From Conus ventricosus (lineage: Eukaryota; Mollusca; Gastropoda; Neogastropoda; Conidae): a DNA stretch of 64,000 nucleotides. The stretch is taken from assembly GCA_018398815.1 (NCBI GenBank), contig CM031602.1:102420683-102484682 (forward strand), read 5' to 3'. The stretch's first letter is position 1. Every line of letters begins with the position of its first letter. The notes under the pieces are model-generated. The model saw only the letters and a list, made by a program, of their open reading frames with translations. It was not told where the DNA came from and made no database searches. The position numbers were made by a program, and so were the translations under genes. Below, in pieces: positions 30,383 to 42,442 of the stretch.

Positions 30383-30590
30383 CCATCAGCCACTACAGTA
30401 TCTGCAAACCATGAAAGCGACCAACAAGCGTGTCATGAGATGGTCCCTCCAGATGCAGCCGTATTCTTTTGTTGTGGAGGCCATCCCAGGCAAGGAGAAT
30501 GTTGGAGCTGACTATCTGAGTCGCATCGAAGTCGGTGAGATGTTCTACAAATCTATACCTGTACCGTTCCTGGTTGTTAATGTAACCCTC
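30056..30590 (+). CDS. Element B copy 2: RNase H
   Basis: In the frame from about 30058: FVLRTDASDSGLGAVLLQDQ (30168-30227), EKECLAMVWGIGKFSPYLYG, DHQPLQYL and ADYLSRIEVGE. Catalytic Asp is present. Because of one extra base near 30565 the frame then runs on through the polypurine tract into the LTR to 30734, while copy 1 stops at 23178. Which version is native cannot be told from two copies. Confidence 0.85.
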
Positions 30591-30614
30591 CAGGTTTCAT
30601 CTGGAAGGGGGGTT

Positions 30615-32872
30615 TGTCACGATACAGGGTTAGATTTGTTCTTCCAACTGTTTATTTTAGGAACGTGTGTGATAGCTAGGCTTAAAAGAAAACATTGTGT
30701 TTGGAAGTTGTGTGCCTGTGCATGTTATTTTTAGTTGCATGCAAGCGTGCGTGTGCCCTTCCTTAGATACTTCGTTCCCAGAGTCCAACAAACCGGTTTG
30801 AATTTTGACGTGGCCTGAACTGAGTTCAGGTAGACAGGGGAGGTCACTGTGTGTGACGAGTCAGCGGAGTGACTAGAAGTTTCCCTCACACGACGAAGCT
30901 GTGTTCGGCTTGGAGCTCCTGTTCCCCCACAGTGTGGAGTTGTGGCGTGGACATTATTGTCCCCCAATTTCGTGGGCGTTTCAACAGTTTTTCTGTGCGC
31001 CTGGTCGTGGGTCCGTCTCGGGTTTCAGGTTTGGAACTTTTGCCGTTGTTCGTCTCTGGATTCGGAAGTCTTTGTTTGTGCGTTTGTCTCTGTGTGCGCA
31101 TGGTTCAATGTATTCAGTTACAATTTTCCTCTTTTGTTTCATGCTTTCTGGCATTTATGGTTTTATGCATGTGTATTTTAACGTGACTGCGAGAAAAGGT
31201 GTGGGTAGAAAGCGTGTGTATTTGTGAACGTGTGAGATTTGGGAGAGTTTTACTTTGCGGTGATGAAAACGGAGTAACTTCCCTTCGCCCGATTTTAATT
31301 TTGTTATGTATTTTAGTAGAAATAAAGAAGGGAACAGTGCTCTTTTCCGTGAAGCTGGAAAAGCAAGTGGATAGTTATATTGAACTAGTCTGTATGTTTT
31401 GCATTGAGGGTTGTTTGTTTTTGAGAAAAAAAACACATTTAATTTGTAGTTAAGTGTTGGAAGTCAGTAGTATTGTATAATTTTTTGGCTTTATATAAAT
31501 TTCGGTGTTATTTAAAAGGCGCGTGCCGACATTTTGACAGTTAGTTCTCTTTGCTGTTGGCAACTTGTTATAATTGGCCAAGGTCATGATGACCGGCGGA
31601 GGTTGACCTTCAAGGTCAATGTCATACATATAAACACTTGTTGAATTATTTCCCTTTGAATAACATTGTCAAAATTTGTTTAAGTTAATTCTATATTAAT
31701 GTTATTGTCTTCTTTCTTGAGGAATTAAAAGGGTGTTTTGCATTTTTCTTGTTTGGGAAAGAAAGATAGTGTTTTAATTAACTTTACCTATGTGTTTTCA
31801 AGTAGTTGGGACTTAGGTTTTCCTTGGAGACTTGGGTTAGTATTACCTGTTAGTTTAATGTCATCCCCAGAACCTGATTAGTTGCTGTGCCGTGGTCCCC
31901 TTCCGCACCTGAGCAGGTGAGAGTGGCCGTTGTCAAGCTGGTGGCCGACTGACGGTTGGGTGACGTCTGTTGTCTGAAGGGGTACAGGAGCGGCGTGGAA
32001 GGAGTGACTCCATTGACTCCTCGTTTTAGCAACGGACTTCTGGTCTTGGGCTTCCTGACTAGGGAGCGGGTGAATGGACCGATGTAAGTAGTGGAGAGTG
32101 GATGAATGCGGAGAATAGAATGTGTCATCGATGGAAAGCAGAGAGACTGTAGAGAACGAGGAATCAACGCTGACAAGGAATGTGAATGAACTTCTTTGTT
32201 GAAGGCTCGACTCATATTCGTCTCCGCCAACATACCTGTGGACACTCATGTTAGTTTTTTTTTGTTCATCTGCTTAGTTTTGGATGTGCTCTATCGTCTT
32301 GGCGTTGTGAGCTCCATGAACTTTTGAACAGAACACGTCGGAAAGCTTTCATCGCTTTGGACTTTTGGTTTCACCTTCGATGAAGGAACTGCATTAGTAA
32401 TGAACCATAGTTAGTGATGATTTTGCTTGTCTGAAATTCTGAGTTATTGTGATTCGTGCTTTGCTGCATGTTGGAATGATTTGAATACCCTGTTGTTGGG
32501 TGTGCATACATTTTGAAATCATTTGGCTGATATTGATTGTTGTGTGCATTCACAGGTTTTTGTACACAGAGAAGGAAGCAGAGCGGTCGGCAGTGTGTGT
32601 GTGTCTATAGCTACGCGTGGCCTTGTTAATGTAATTTTGTGCGCTGTTTGGTTTTAGCAAATCATTGGTTGTTGTTTTCTTGTGGAGCGCATGTTGTGAT
32701 GTGATTAATAAATTTAGTTAGTTTGTGTTACATTTGGTGTGAGTGTGGTTAGGGTGAATCATAGTTGAGTGTTTGGGCTTGTGGATGAAGGTTGGAATGG
32801 GGCCTGATCGTTGGTGTGAACGCGGAGTGAAGCCCCTGCTTGGTGTTTGCCATCTCCCTCGGCGACGTGACA
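30615..32872 (+). repeat. Element B LTR 2 (2258 bp)
   Basis: Same ends and content as LTR 1, with TATATAAA at 31492-31499 and AATAAA at 32707-32712. It differs from LTR 1 by rare substitutions and single-base indels in homopolymers. The near identity means recent duplication or insertion of the neighbouring copies. Confidence 0.9.
31580..31619 (+). promoter_or_regulatory. Palindromic nuclear-receptor half-sites, LTR 2
   Basis: TTGACCTTCAAGGTCAA at 31603-31619 with AAGGTCATGATGACC just upstream, identical to LTR 1. Confidence 0.5.
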
Positions 32873-32875
32873 ATT

Positions 32876-32893
32876 TGGTGGCAGCGGTGGGAT
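32876..32893 (+). other. Element B primer-binding site, tRNA-Leu (copy 3)
   Basis: Same 18 bases as in copy 2, three bases after the LTR 2 end. Confidence 0.85.
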
Positions 32894-33296
32894 GATGGTG
32901 AACAGTAAGTTCGGGAGTTTCATTTCGTGTGTATGACTGGTGTGTGATAGGGTTAGGACATCCTTGTTTTGGTTTGCATCTTTGTGTCCTGTGTGTGTTT
33001 GTTTGAACGTGGGAGGTTTGGAGGGGCCGGGGCTCTGAGCCGCGGGAGTCCGGATCCAGAGCTCGACTGAGTTCAGGCCGAGTCCAGACCTGATAGCTTG
33101 AGGGAGGATCCACCTCAGGCGCTCAGTTAGGTCCCGATTCATCTTAGCGTTCAGAGTTTTATTTAGTTCAAAAATTTGTAGGTTAGTGTTAGGGTTTTGT
33201 ATGAGTGTGTGTGTGAAAGGTGTTAGGTAGAGTAAAAAAAAAATTTTTTGACGCTGTTCGTGAACTGAGTTTTCGCGATAATCGACTGTGAGCGGT

Positions 33297-34700
33297 ATGT
33301 CCATCGAGGACAAGAAACGTCTACGTTCAGGCCGTTTGGTTCCAGACTCAGAGGCTTCAGAGGAAGAAGAGATGGATGCTGCAAGTTAACTGTCGAGGAG
33401 AAACCTCTGCTTGTTGAGCAAGAGCGTTCTCCGATGGGTACCAACACCGAGGTTAAGGTGGACCCAGAGGTGTTACGGTTGCGCAAGAACGGGATAGCTC
33501 TTGGACTGACAGGCACCGAGTTAGTGGCTTTTGTTCAGGCGGAGCTGAAGGAAATCAGGAAGATGCGCTTGCGACAAGAGGAACTGGAGTTTAGGAAGGA
33601 AGAGTTGGATCGCCAGGAGAAATTAGAGGAAGGAAGAGTTCGGATCGCCAGGAGAAATGTAAGGAAGGAAGAGTGGATCGCCAGGAGAAAGTTAAGGAAG
33701 GAAGAGTCGGATCGCCAGGGGAAGGAGCGACAAGAGGAACTGAAATTAAGGAAGGAAGAAATGGAGCTTCAGGAGCAGATTAGAAGGGAGGACCTGAAGT
33801 TGAGACAAGATGAGATCCAGTTGCGCCAAGCGGAGTTGGAGAGCTCGGAAAGGAAAAGGGCTGAAGACGCTGAGATCTTTCAAAGGGAGTTAGCGAAGTT
33901 GACCAAACCAAAGACGCCTGATTCGTACCGTGTGCGGTTGCCTGAATTCAACGATGGAGACGATATTGAGGCATTTTTGCGTCATTTCGAAAGTATAGCC
34001 GTTGCGCATGAGTGGCCAGAGGGCGTTTGGGCTGCGAGATTGTCTCCGTTGTTGCATGGAAAAGCGAGGAAAGCGTTTCTGCTTATTGATCACGGCGAAA
34101 ACACCACTCAGCTATCACGACATCAAGACCGCTCTTCTAAGAGAATTTCGTAGGACTCCAGAGTTTTACCGGAGGAAGTTTAGGGAAATGCGGAAAGAAG
34201 TTGACGAGGATTTCACCCAGTTTTTGAAGCGACTGAAAGAGAACTTCAATCTGTGGTTGAAGCTGGCAGAGGTGGACTCAGAAGATCCAAAAGCGTTGTG
34301 TGATTTGTTCTTGAGAGAACAGTTTTTGTCAACTCTCGTGCCGACCTAGCTTACTACGTCCGCGAGAAGAAACCGCGAAATGTGGAGGAAGCCGCACAGC
34401 TTGCTTTTGACTATGTCGAAGTTAGGCGAGAGGCAAGAGTGCACAATCCTACCATTGGCGCGCCGAGTCAGTTTAGGAAAAACCGACCAGAGGGTCAGTC
34501 AGCAAATAGAGGAAGGGCATTGGAAACTGGTTAACAAAGCCAACTGCTGCAACTGCAGGGAACTCGGTCAAACCAGGAGACAACCGTGTGACTCCCAAGG
34601 TTCCCTCGTCGTCCTCGTCTAACACTCCGGGGAAGTTTGCGGATTTTCGGTGCTACAGGTGTGGGAAACCAGGTCATACTGCCAGGCAGTGCCGATCTTC
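33297..34700 (+). pseudogene. gag: Element B copy 3: gag
   Basis: Start ATG 33297. A one-base loss near 33382 breaks the acidic head; the frame from 33434 runs 239 codons through the repeat, charged helix and first half of the capsid core, including YRVRLPEFNDGDDIEAFLRH, which is interrupted in copy 2. Further breaks occur near 34100 and 34340. The zinc knuckle CYRCGKPGHTARQC is in frame with the protease here (34651-34692). The breaks in copies 2 and 3 are at different places, so a consensus of the two would probably be open. Confidence 0.85.
33593..33725 (+). repeat. 33-bp repeat in gag B (copy 3)
   Basis: Four units of the 11-codon repeat; the second and third contain one-base insertions. 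Unit number and arrangement differ from copy 2. Confidence 0.75.
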
Positions 34701-35110
34701 TGTGAGATTTATACGCTCGCCAGAGAAGGAGGCTTGGACAGAGAAACCTGTGGCTGCTTATTCACCATACTTTCCCGCGACTGTGAACGGCAAGGAGGTG
34801 ACAGCTCTTAGAGACACAGGAGCGGAAGTTTGTTGCGTTAGAGAAGACCTTGTGGCTGCGGACCAGTACCTTCCGGAAATATTCAACTGGAAATGGCTGA
34901 TCGTTCATGTGTGGGAACCTACCCCTTAGCATTAATCTGTGTGGACACCCCGCTTGTGCAAGGAAAGTTTGTTGTGGCCGTACTGCGCCATTTGCGTTGT
35001 GAAGTGATCCTTGGGAACAGGTGACAGGGATGAACGGAGAACTCTTAGCGGTACCTTTGTTTCCGTCGTCAAAACCGTTGGGAGTAGTTCAGACCCGAGC
35101 GCAAAAGGCG
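34701..35110 (+). pseudogene. Element B copy 3: aspartic protease region
   Basis: Frame 34588-34929 joins the zinc knuckle to the protease with no stop. The active site Asp-Thr-Gly is at 34813-34821. A lost G near 34875 (CCGGAAATA against CCGGGAAATA in copy 2) ends the frame early; a second break follows near 35020. Confidence 0.8.
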
Positions 35111-36440
35111 GCTGAGGAATCCTACACTGTTCTCGACATCGAAAGTGTTGAAGGTCTCAATGTTAGTCCGCAACAGCTGCGAGAACTACAAGAGAAGGAT
35201 GCCACGTTGCAGCGCGCTAGAGACGCTGTTGCGAAGAGAGTTGTAGTTCACGTTGGCAAGAAGCGGAACCAGGTCACTTTCCGATTTAAGAAGGGATTCT
35301 ACAGAGAGTATATTGTGAGGGTGATCAACAGTATACACAGGTGTGTGTGCCGAAGCCGTTACGTCAGCGGTTCATTCAACTCGCTCACGACCCACCCAGA
35401 GTGGACATTTGGGGACCAAGAAAACCCGACTCAGAGTGGGACGAGATTTCTATTGGCCGGGAATGTGCGGAGACATTCATCGATATTGTTTGTCTTGCGA
35501 ACGCTGCCAGAGAGTGACTCCTCGCGGAAGAGTGGGCAAGGTTCCATTAGCTAGGATGCCACTACCCAGCGTCCCATTTGAGCGAGTGGGGGTTGATATC
35601 GTGGGGCCAATCAAGCCAGCGTCAGATGCGAAGCACCGATATATTCTTGTTATGGTGGACTTTGCTACACGGTATCCAGAGCAGAGGCACTTCGAGATAT
35701 TGAAACAGAGACAGTTGCCGAGTCGTTGTGGAACATGTGGTCCAGGCTAGGAGTGCCGAGTGAAGTCTTGACGGACCGGGGAAGCCAATTCACCAGCAGG
35801 ACCATGCAAGAGGTGTACAAGCTTCTGGCTATCAAAGGACTCACTACCACACCATACCATGCTCAATGCAACGGCTTGGTTGAACGTTTTAACGGTACTT
35901 TGAAGAGCATGCTGAAGAAGTTATGCATGGAACAGCCAACAGCATGGCATAGGTATCTTCCGGCAGTGTTGTTCGCGTACCGGGAGGTCCCGCAGGAGAA
36001 CACCGGATTTTCACCCTTTGAGTTGCTGTATGGAAGAACCGTCAGAGGCCCCATGGCTATTCTTCGCGACCTGTGGACGAAGGAACAGCAGCAAGGGGGA
36101 CCATCAACTGCCGCAGCTTATGTTCTTGAGTTGCGGAATCGCATTGCAGAGACTTGTGAGATGGCCAAGAAGAATCTGAGAGAGAAGGTGAGCGCAGAAG
36201 CGACACTTCGACAAGAAGGCTAAACACCGAACTTTTAAGGCTGGAGACCAGGTGTTGTTACTTCTTCCGGAGAAGAAGAACAAACTGCAGATGGCATGGC
36301 AGGGTCCGTATCCAGTGGAAGCTCGGATGGGAGTGTGCGACTACCAAATCCGCATCAGAGGGAAACCGAAACTCTTCCATGCTAACATGCTGAAGGAATA
36401 CCATCAGCGTGCGCCGGAGGTCAACACCATTGGAGTGGTT
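35111..36440 (+). pseudogene. Element B copy 3: integrase
   Basis: The Cys pair of the zinc domain is in frame with the core here (CLSCERCQRVTPRGRVG, near 35490-35530). Catalytic Asp 35595-35597, Asp 35774-35776 and Glu 35882-35884 are all present with the 35-residue spacing, but two lost bases near 35682 put the first Asp out of frame with the others. Frame 35726-36223 reads through FSPFELLYGR and LRNRIAETCEMAKKNL, bridging the site where copy 2 is broken. Confidence 0.85.
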
Positions 36441-37960
36441 GCTGAGGCTGAGGAATGGGAAGAGGTGTCATCTACAAAGGAGAATATCCCGGTGATTCCA
36501 CTCCAGGCTGAGGAAACGGTGGATGACGTCGTTTTAGACCCGACATCTCCAGAGATTTGTTCCGACATCCGGGAGTTGATTCGAGAGTTTTCTGATGTCA
36601 TCACCGATCTTCCACTTCAGACTACTCTGGTTCAGTGTGAGATTCGGTTACTGCATGACCAACCTGTGAATACTCGCCAGTACCCATTACCTTTTTCCCA
36701 GCGTGATGTAGTGGGAAAAGAAGTAGAGGCAATGTTGAAGATGGGAGTGATTGAGACTTCTGTTTCCCCGTACAACTCGCCAATCGTGCTTGTGGAGAAG
36801 AAAGACGGCAAAATCAGTTTGCACCGATTTCGCAAGCTCAACCCAATTGTTGTTTTTAACAGAACCGATGTCCGACATGGATACCTGTTTCCAACTATCG
36901 TCTGCCAAGTTTTTGTCAAAGATTGAAATATCCCAAGGGATATTGTGGCAGGTACCAATGGCATTGGAGGATCAAACCGAAGACGCATTCTCTACACCAC
37001 AGGGAGTTTTCAGTGACGGTGATGCCATTCGGCTTGAAGACACTGGCTGCAGTTTTTTTTCACGCATGATGAAAGTTACTTTACCTCTTAAGATGCCAGA
37101 GAATCGACAACTTCAAGGACGAATTCGGGTGGCCACAGACTCCAAGGAGAAAAGCACTGGAGTGTTTGAGGAAGATTGTTTACAAGACTCGTGAGGTGTC
37201 TTTGTCAGCGCGACCTCTTTCAAAGTGCATGCTTGGTTTCAAGCGCCTAGAATACATAGGCCAGTCGTGGGGCAACGGACTATTGAGCCTACTGGAGACA
37301 AGCTCAGTAAGATCCGGTATGGCACCACAACCAACTAGAAGAGGCAAATCCCGCGCGTTCCTGGGATTGGCGGGTTCTACCGCAGTCATCCCAGAATTTC
37401 GCCGAACTTGCTGTGCCACACACGGAAGCGACTAGGGAGAAGATGCCGAACAAGATTCAGGGACACCAAACATGAACACGTCGTTCAACTCTCTCAAAGA
37501 GTTTTGTTGTCGTCGCAACCAGTATGTGTTCTACCTCACATCAACAAACCATTTGTGCTTCGCACGATGCTCAGACTCAGGCTAGGGGCATCCTGCTCAA
37601 GATCAAGGTCAAGGACTTCAAATCGTGCTTGCGCAAGCAAGAAGCATTTGCCAGCAGAGCACACTAGTCAACCGTGAGAAGGCGTGTCTCGCTATGGTTT
37701 TGGGGAATAGGCAAGTTCAGTCGCCTATCGTTATGGCCGACAGTTTACGGTTCAGAGTGACATCACCACTACAGTATCTGCAAACATGAAAGCGACCAAC
37801 AAGCGAGTCATGAGATGGTCCCTCCAGATGCAGGCCGTATTCTTTTTGTTGGAGCCACCCCAGGCAAGGAGAATGTTGGAGCTGACTATCTGAGGTCGCA
37901 TCGGAAGTCCGAGTGAGATGTTCTGCAAATCTATACCTGTACTGTTTCACGTTGTTAATG
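36252..37960 (+). pseudogene. Element B copy 3: RT-RNase H, heavily corrupted after 36808
   Basis: Open and near-identical to the other copies up to GKI at about 36808, then many insertions, deletions and substitutions per 100 bases. The catalytic motif becomes FKDEF (about 37109-37123), and the RNase H Asp context is broken (RTMLRL). The change is abrupt at one point and continues to the end of LTR 3, which suggests a switch in underlying read quality or a different, older copy. Confidence 0.85.
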
Positions 37961-37989
37961 TAACCCTCCAGTTTCATCTGAAGGGGGTT

Positions 37990-40384
37990 TGTCACGATAC
38001 AGGGCTAGATTTGCTCCCCCAAACTGTTTTATTTTAGGAACGTGGTGTATAGCTAGGCTTAAAAGAAAACAGTGTTTGGAAAGTTGGTGCTGTGCATGTT
38101 ATTTTTAGTTGCAATCCAGCGAGCGTGTGTCTTCCTTAGATACTTTATATAAAACTTCGTTCCCAGAGTCCCAACAAACCGTTTTTGAATTTGGACGTGG
38201 CCTGAACTGATTCTTTAGACAGGGGAGGTCACTTGTGTGAGACGAGTCATTCGAGACTAGAAGTTTCCCTCACACGACTTAATGCTGTGATTCGGCATGG
38301 ACTGTTCCTGTTTCCCCTACAGTGGTGGAGTTGTGGCGTGTACATCTAGTCTCCCCAATTTCATGGGCTTTTTCAACAGTATTTCTGTGCGCCTGTCGTG
38401 GTCCGCTTCGTTCAGGTTTGGAACTGTTGCGTTTTTCGTCTATGAATTCGGAAGTCTATGTTTGTGCGTTGTGTCCGTGTGCGCATGGTTCAATGAATTC
38501 AGTTACAATTTTCCATTTTCCCTCTTTTGATTCATGCTTTGTTTTTTTTTTTTTTTTTTTTTTTATTTTGTTTTATATTTATTTTGTTTTTTTGTTTTTT
38601 TTTTTTTTGTTTTTTATTTTTTTTTTTCCTTCTGGCATGTATGGTTTTAAAGCATGTGTATTTTAAACGTGACCGCGAGAAAAGGTGTGGTAGAAAGCGT
38701 GTGTATTTGTGAACGTGTGAGATTTTGGAGAGTATTACTTTGTCGGTGATGAGACGAGTAACTTCCCATCGCCCGAGTGTTAATTTTTTATGTATATTAG
38801 TAGAAATATAAAGGGAACAGTGTTCCTTTATCCGTGAAGCTGAGAAAAGCAAATGATAGTTATATTAACTATCTGTATTTTTTGAATTGAGGGTTATTAG
38901 TTTTTTTGAGAAAAAAAACAAACATTTAATTTGTAGTTAAGTTTTGGGACGAAGTCGTATTATTGTATAATTTTTGCTTTAATATAAATTCGGTAGTTAT
39001 TAAGAAGGCGCTGCCGACATTTTGAGAGTTAGTTCCTTGCTGTTGGAACTTTTTATAATTGGCCAAGGCAGATGGACCGCGGAAGTTGACCTTCAAGGTC
39101 AAAGCATACATGATTAAAACACTTGCTGAATTATTTCCCTTTGACCAACATTGTCAAAATTGTTTAAGTTAATACTATATTAATATTATTGTCCTCTTTC
39201 TTGAGGAATTAAAAGGGTGTTTTGGCATTTTCTTGTTTCGACAGAAGATGGTGTTTTAATTCAATATTTACCTATGTTTTTTCAAGTAGTTGGGACTTAG
39301 GTTTTCCTCGAGAACTCGGGTTAGTATACCTGTCAGTTTATGTCCAACCCCAGATCCTGATTAGTTTGCTGTGCCGGGTCCCCATCCGCCACCTGAGCTG
39401 GTGAGAGTGGGGCCGTGTGTCAAGCTGGTGGCCGACTGACGGTTGGTGACGGCGGGTGGGGGGTGGGCTGAAGGACAGAGCGGCGTGGAAGGAGTACTTC
39501 CATGACTCACATACGTTTTAGAGCAACGACTTCTGGTCCTTGGCTTCCTGGGACTAGGGCGCGGGTGAATGGACCGATTAAGTAGTGGCAGAGTGATGAA
39601 TGCCGGAGATAGAATGTGTCATCGAATGGAAAGCAGAGAGACAGTAGAGAACGAGGAATCAACGCTGACACAAAGAATGTGAATGAATTCTTTTGTTGAA
39701 GCTCGACTCAAATGCGTCCCCTCCGCCAACAATACCTGTGACACTCAAGTTAGTTTTGTTTCATCTATAGCTCCAGTTTTGGAATTGTTCTATCGACCTT
39801 GGAGTGTGAACCCATGAACTTTGAACAAAAACACGTCAAAAACTTTCATCGCTTTGGACTTTTGTTTTTCACACTTCGTGAAGGAACATCATTAGTAATG
39901 AACTAAAGTAGGTGATAGTTTTGCTTATCTCAAATTCTGAATTATTGTGATTCGTGCTTTGCTGCATGTTGGAATGATTTGAATACCCTGTTGTTGTGGG
40001 TGCATACATTTTTGAAATTATTGAGCTGATATTTGATTGTTGTGTGCATTCACAGGTTTTGAACACAGAGAGGAAGCAGAGCGGGTCTGCGAGTGTGTGT
40101 GTGTCTATAGCGTAGCGTGGGCCTTGTTAATGAAATGTTTGTGCGCGTTTTGTTTTAGCTAAATTATTGGATGTTGTTTTTTTTTTGTGAGCGCATGTTG
40201 TGATGTTATTAATAAATTAGTAAGTTTATGTACCTAGGAATTGGTTAGTGTGGGTTAGGGATGAATCAAAGTTGATGTTTGGGCTGTGGATTAAGGTTGA
40301 ATGGCGGGACTGGTCGTTGTGTGTTGAACGCGGCGTGAAGCCCCTTGACTTGGGTGTTTGCCATCTCCCTCGGCGAACGTGACA
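37990..40384 (+). repeat. Element B LTR 3 (about 2395 bp, error-rich)
   Basis: Aligns end to end with LTR 1 and 2 with very many small differences and a T-rich insertion at 38540-38628. It retains the 17-bp palindrome at 39086-39102. It ends at GTGACA (40384) and is followed directly by LINE-2 sequence, not by a primer-binding site, so this is the right end of the array. Confidence 0.85.
39086..39102 (+). promoter_or_regulatory. Palindromic nuclear-receptor half-sites, LTR 3
   Basis: TTGACCTTCAAGGTCAA is fully conserved although flanking bases, including the upstream AGGTCA pair, are altered. Confidence 0.45.
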
Positions 40385-41390
40385 GCAGGTTACCGAAACC
40401 CGTTCTTAGGCGAGATTATTGATGACAATTTTAAATGGCAAGCACATATATATCATGGTATTGCCAAACATTGCCTCGCAATTATTTTTGCTCAATAAAC
40501 TCATTAATATTGAACCACACATCCGAAATTATTTTGAAGCCACATTGACTATCTCACATCAACTATGCGCCACTGACTGGAGTGGTGCCGTGAAAATCAC
40601 ATAAAAAAATCAACTCTATGCATAGCTGGGAATTAAGCTGATTCTTCCGACAAGTTTCTAACAAACCACGGCAAATTCGCAAAACAAATGTATGCTACCA
40701 CTTCAGAGCCAACGTGATCTATAATAAGGCAGTACAAATGTGAAAGTCCCATGCCAAACATGCGCCAACATATATCTTGCTGATTTTTCCAAATGGCAAC
40801 AACGCGATATGATTCAAATAATTACATTTACCACTGTCCTAATTGATTTTGTTCAATCTATTTTGCATTATTTGGTCCATCTGTGTGGAACTCTCTTCCT
40901 ACCGTCCTGCCCAAATCATGTCAATCACTGCCGTCCCTTCAAATCAGCAATACATAAACCTTTACTTGAACAATAAATCTACCCTTTTGATCATAGTCTC
41001 AACGCCCTACTCTTATGTTTGCCTCTATATTAGCTGATGAAAATGTGTATGTATGTATGAATGGGTGGGTGTGTGGTGTGTGGGTGTGGGTGTACGCGTG
41101 CGTGCGTGTATGTGTGGGCGTGTGCGTGCATGTGAGCGCGCACGTACGTCTCTGATTATGTTTGTGTAATTTTGTAATGGATTTTTTTTTTTTAATCATT
41201 ATTATTCTTATTACTATTGTATTGTTATTATTATAAGTTGCTATAATTCTTCATTGTTTCTACCATTATTAATATGTGCAGTGTGTTTAGTTGAATGTTG
41301 TAGAATAGCAAGGACAGATTGGAAGAATAGGCACTGCCTAAAATCTCTATCCTTGAGTAATAAAGTTTTTGAGTCTTGAGTCTTGAGTCT
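40385..41390 (+). mobile_element. LINE-2 family 3' end relic
   Basis: C-terminal part of a non-LTR retrotransposon RT in shifting frames: LGEIIDDNFKWQAHI (40408-40452), then segments that fit the thumb and connector, and GPSVWNSLPTVLPK and FKSAIHKPLLEQ at the end (about 40872-40976). A 3' untranslated region with GT-rich stretch follows, then AATAAA (41359-41364) and three TTGAGTC repeats. It differs from LINE-1 in sequence. It begins exactly where LTR 3 ends, so the element B array probably sits inside this LINE. Confidence 0.75.
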
Positions 41391-41414
41391 CTCTCTCTCT
41401 CTCTCCTCTCTCTC

Positions 41415-41473
<59 letters not shown>

Positions 41474-41475
41474 GA
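41369..41475 (+). repeat. TTGAGTC repeats and CT microsatellite at the LINE-2 tail
   Basis: About three TTGAGTC units (41369-41389) pass into an 85-base CT microsatellite. Short tandem tails of this kind are typical of non-LTR retrotransposon 3' ends. Confidence 0.8.
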
Positions 41476-41514
41476 TTTTATATCGTAGTCTCTAGTGTAC
41501 ATAAATGATGCGTC

Positions 41515-41630
41515 AGCACGCTAAGAAACCTCTTGTAGTATAGACAAAGAATCAGTGAAACTTGTCACAGGTTGTTACATAACTTAACTTCTGCCTGTTG
41601 TACATATTCATTATCCTTTTGTATGAATAT
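41515..41630 (+). mobile_element. LINE-1 family fragment
   Basis: From CTAAGAAACCTCTTGTAGTA to CATTATCCTTTTGTATG it matches 10254-10365 and 45260-45355. Isolated 115-base piece ending at a GT microsatellite. Confidence 0.7.
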
Positions 41631-41633
41631 TGT

Positions 41634-41716
<83 letters not shown>

Positions 41717-41756
41717 CGCGCGCGTGCGTGTTTGTGCGTGTATGTGTGTGTGTTTG
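41631..41756 (+). repeat. GT microsatellite with GCGT core
   Basis: (GT)n passing into (GCGT)n and CGCG-rich sequence near 41670-41730, then (GT)n again. Alternating purine-pyrimidine, so Z-DNA-prone. Confidence 0.9.
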
Positions 41757-42230
41757 TCAGTACAACAATTAGCTAATCTGACAATAAATTGGTTTCAGTC
41801 GGTCAGTCTGTGTGTTTGTGTGTTTGTTTCACAATTGCTTGTAAAATTAATTTCTGCCTGTTTATTCTCTCTTCATATTCACTGTCCTTGTGCATTGGAT
41901 ATTGTTGTGTTATGTGTGCAGCATATGGACACGTGTGTTTGTATACAAGTGTATCCTCACTATATTCGTTTTCCGTTGCCCAAATGATGTGATCATCTTC
42001 TGCGTGGCTACAGGAAGACGGGCTACGTATTGGGCATCTGATTGTGAACCTTATATGAGGTACCCACTATACTTTATAATTAAGACAAAACCTTTCATAT
42101 GTTTGGCTTTACTGAATCAAAACTTTCAGTATTGTCCCTGATACCACTGTCTTAATCTCTGGCTACAAAACTGTACGCAGAGATCCAACCGAATCCAAAT
42201 CTATAGGCACATAAATTTACCTTCATGAAA

Positions 42231-42231
<1 letters not shown>
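41757..42231. other. Unique spacer, nothing recognised
   Basis: Short frames only. No repeat or family seen. Confidence 0.5.
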
Positions 42232-42282
<51 letters not shown>

Positions 42283-42293
42283 AGTGTGGTGTG

Positions 42294-42350
<57 letters not shown>

Positions 42351-42355
42351 TGTGT

Positions 42356-42386
<31 letters not shown>

Positions 42387-42426
42387 GGTGTGTGTGTGTG
42401 TGTGAAGACAACCCCCCCCCCCCCCA
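42232..42426 (+). repeat. GT microsatellite ending in a poly-C run
   Basis: About 175 bases of (GT)n with few interruptions, then AAGACAA and a 15-base C run (42411-42425). Open frames on both strands here are products of the repeat. Confidence 0.95.
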
Positions 42427-42442
42427 TCCAAGCCATTTTTAC

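Larger units (their letters stand above)
21184..40384 (+). mobile_element. Element B: tandem array of LTR retrotransposons (three internal regions, three LTRs)
   Basis: Layout: partial internal region 21184-23209, LTR 23210-25470, internal 25471-30614, LTR 30615-32872, internal 32873-37989, LTR 37990-40384. Each internal region is about 5.1 kb and carries gag-PR-INT-RT-RH. Copies are near-identical up to about 36808, after which the third copy is full of indels and substitutions. Neighbouring copies share LTRs, the structure produced by LTR-LTR recombination or tandem integration, but also by mis-assembly of a multicopy repeat. The right edge abuts a LINE-2 relic. Confidence 0.85.
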
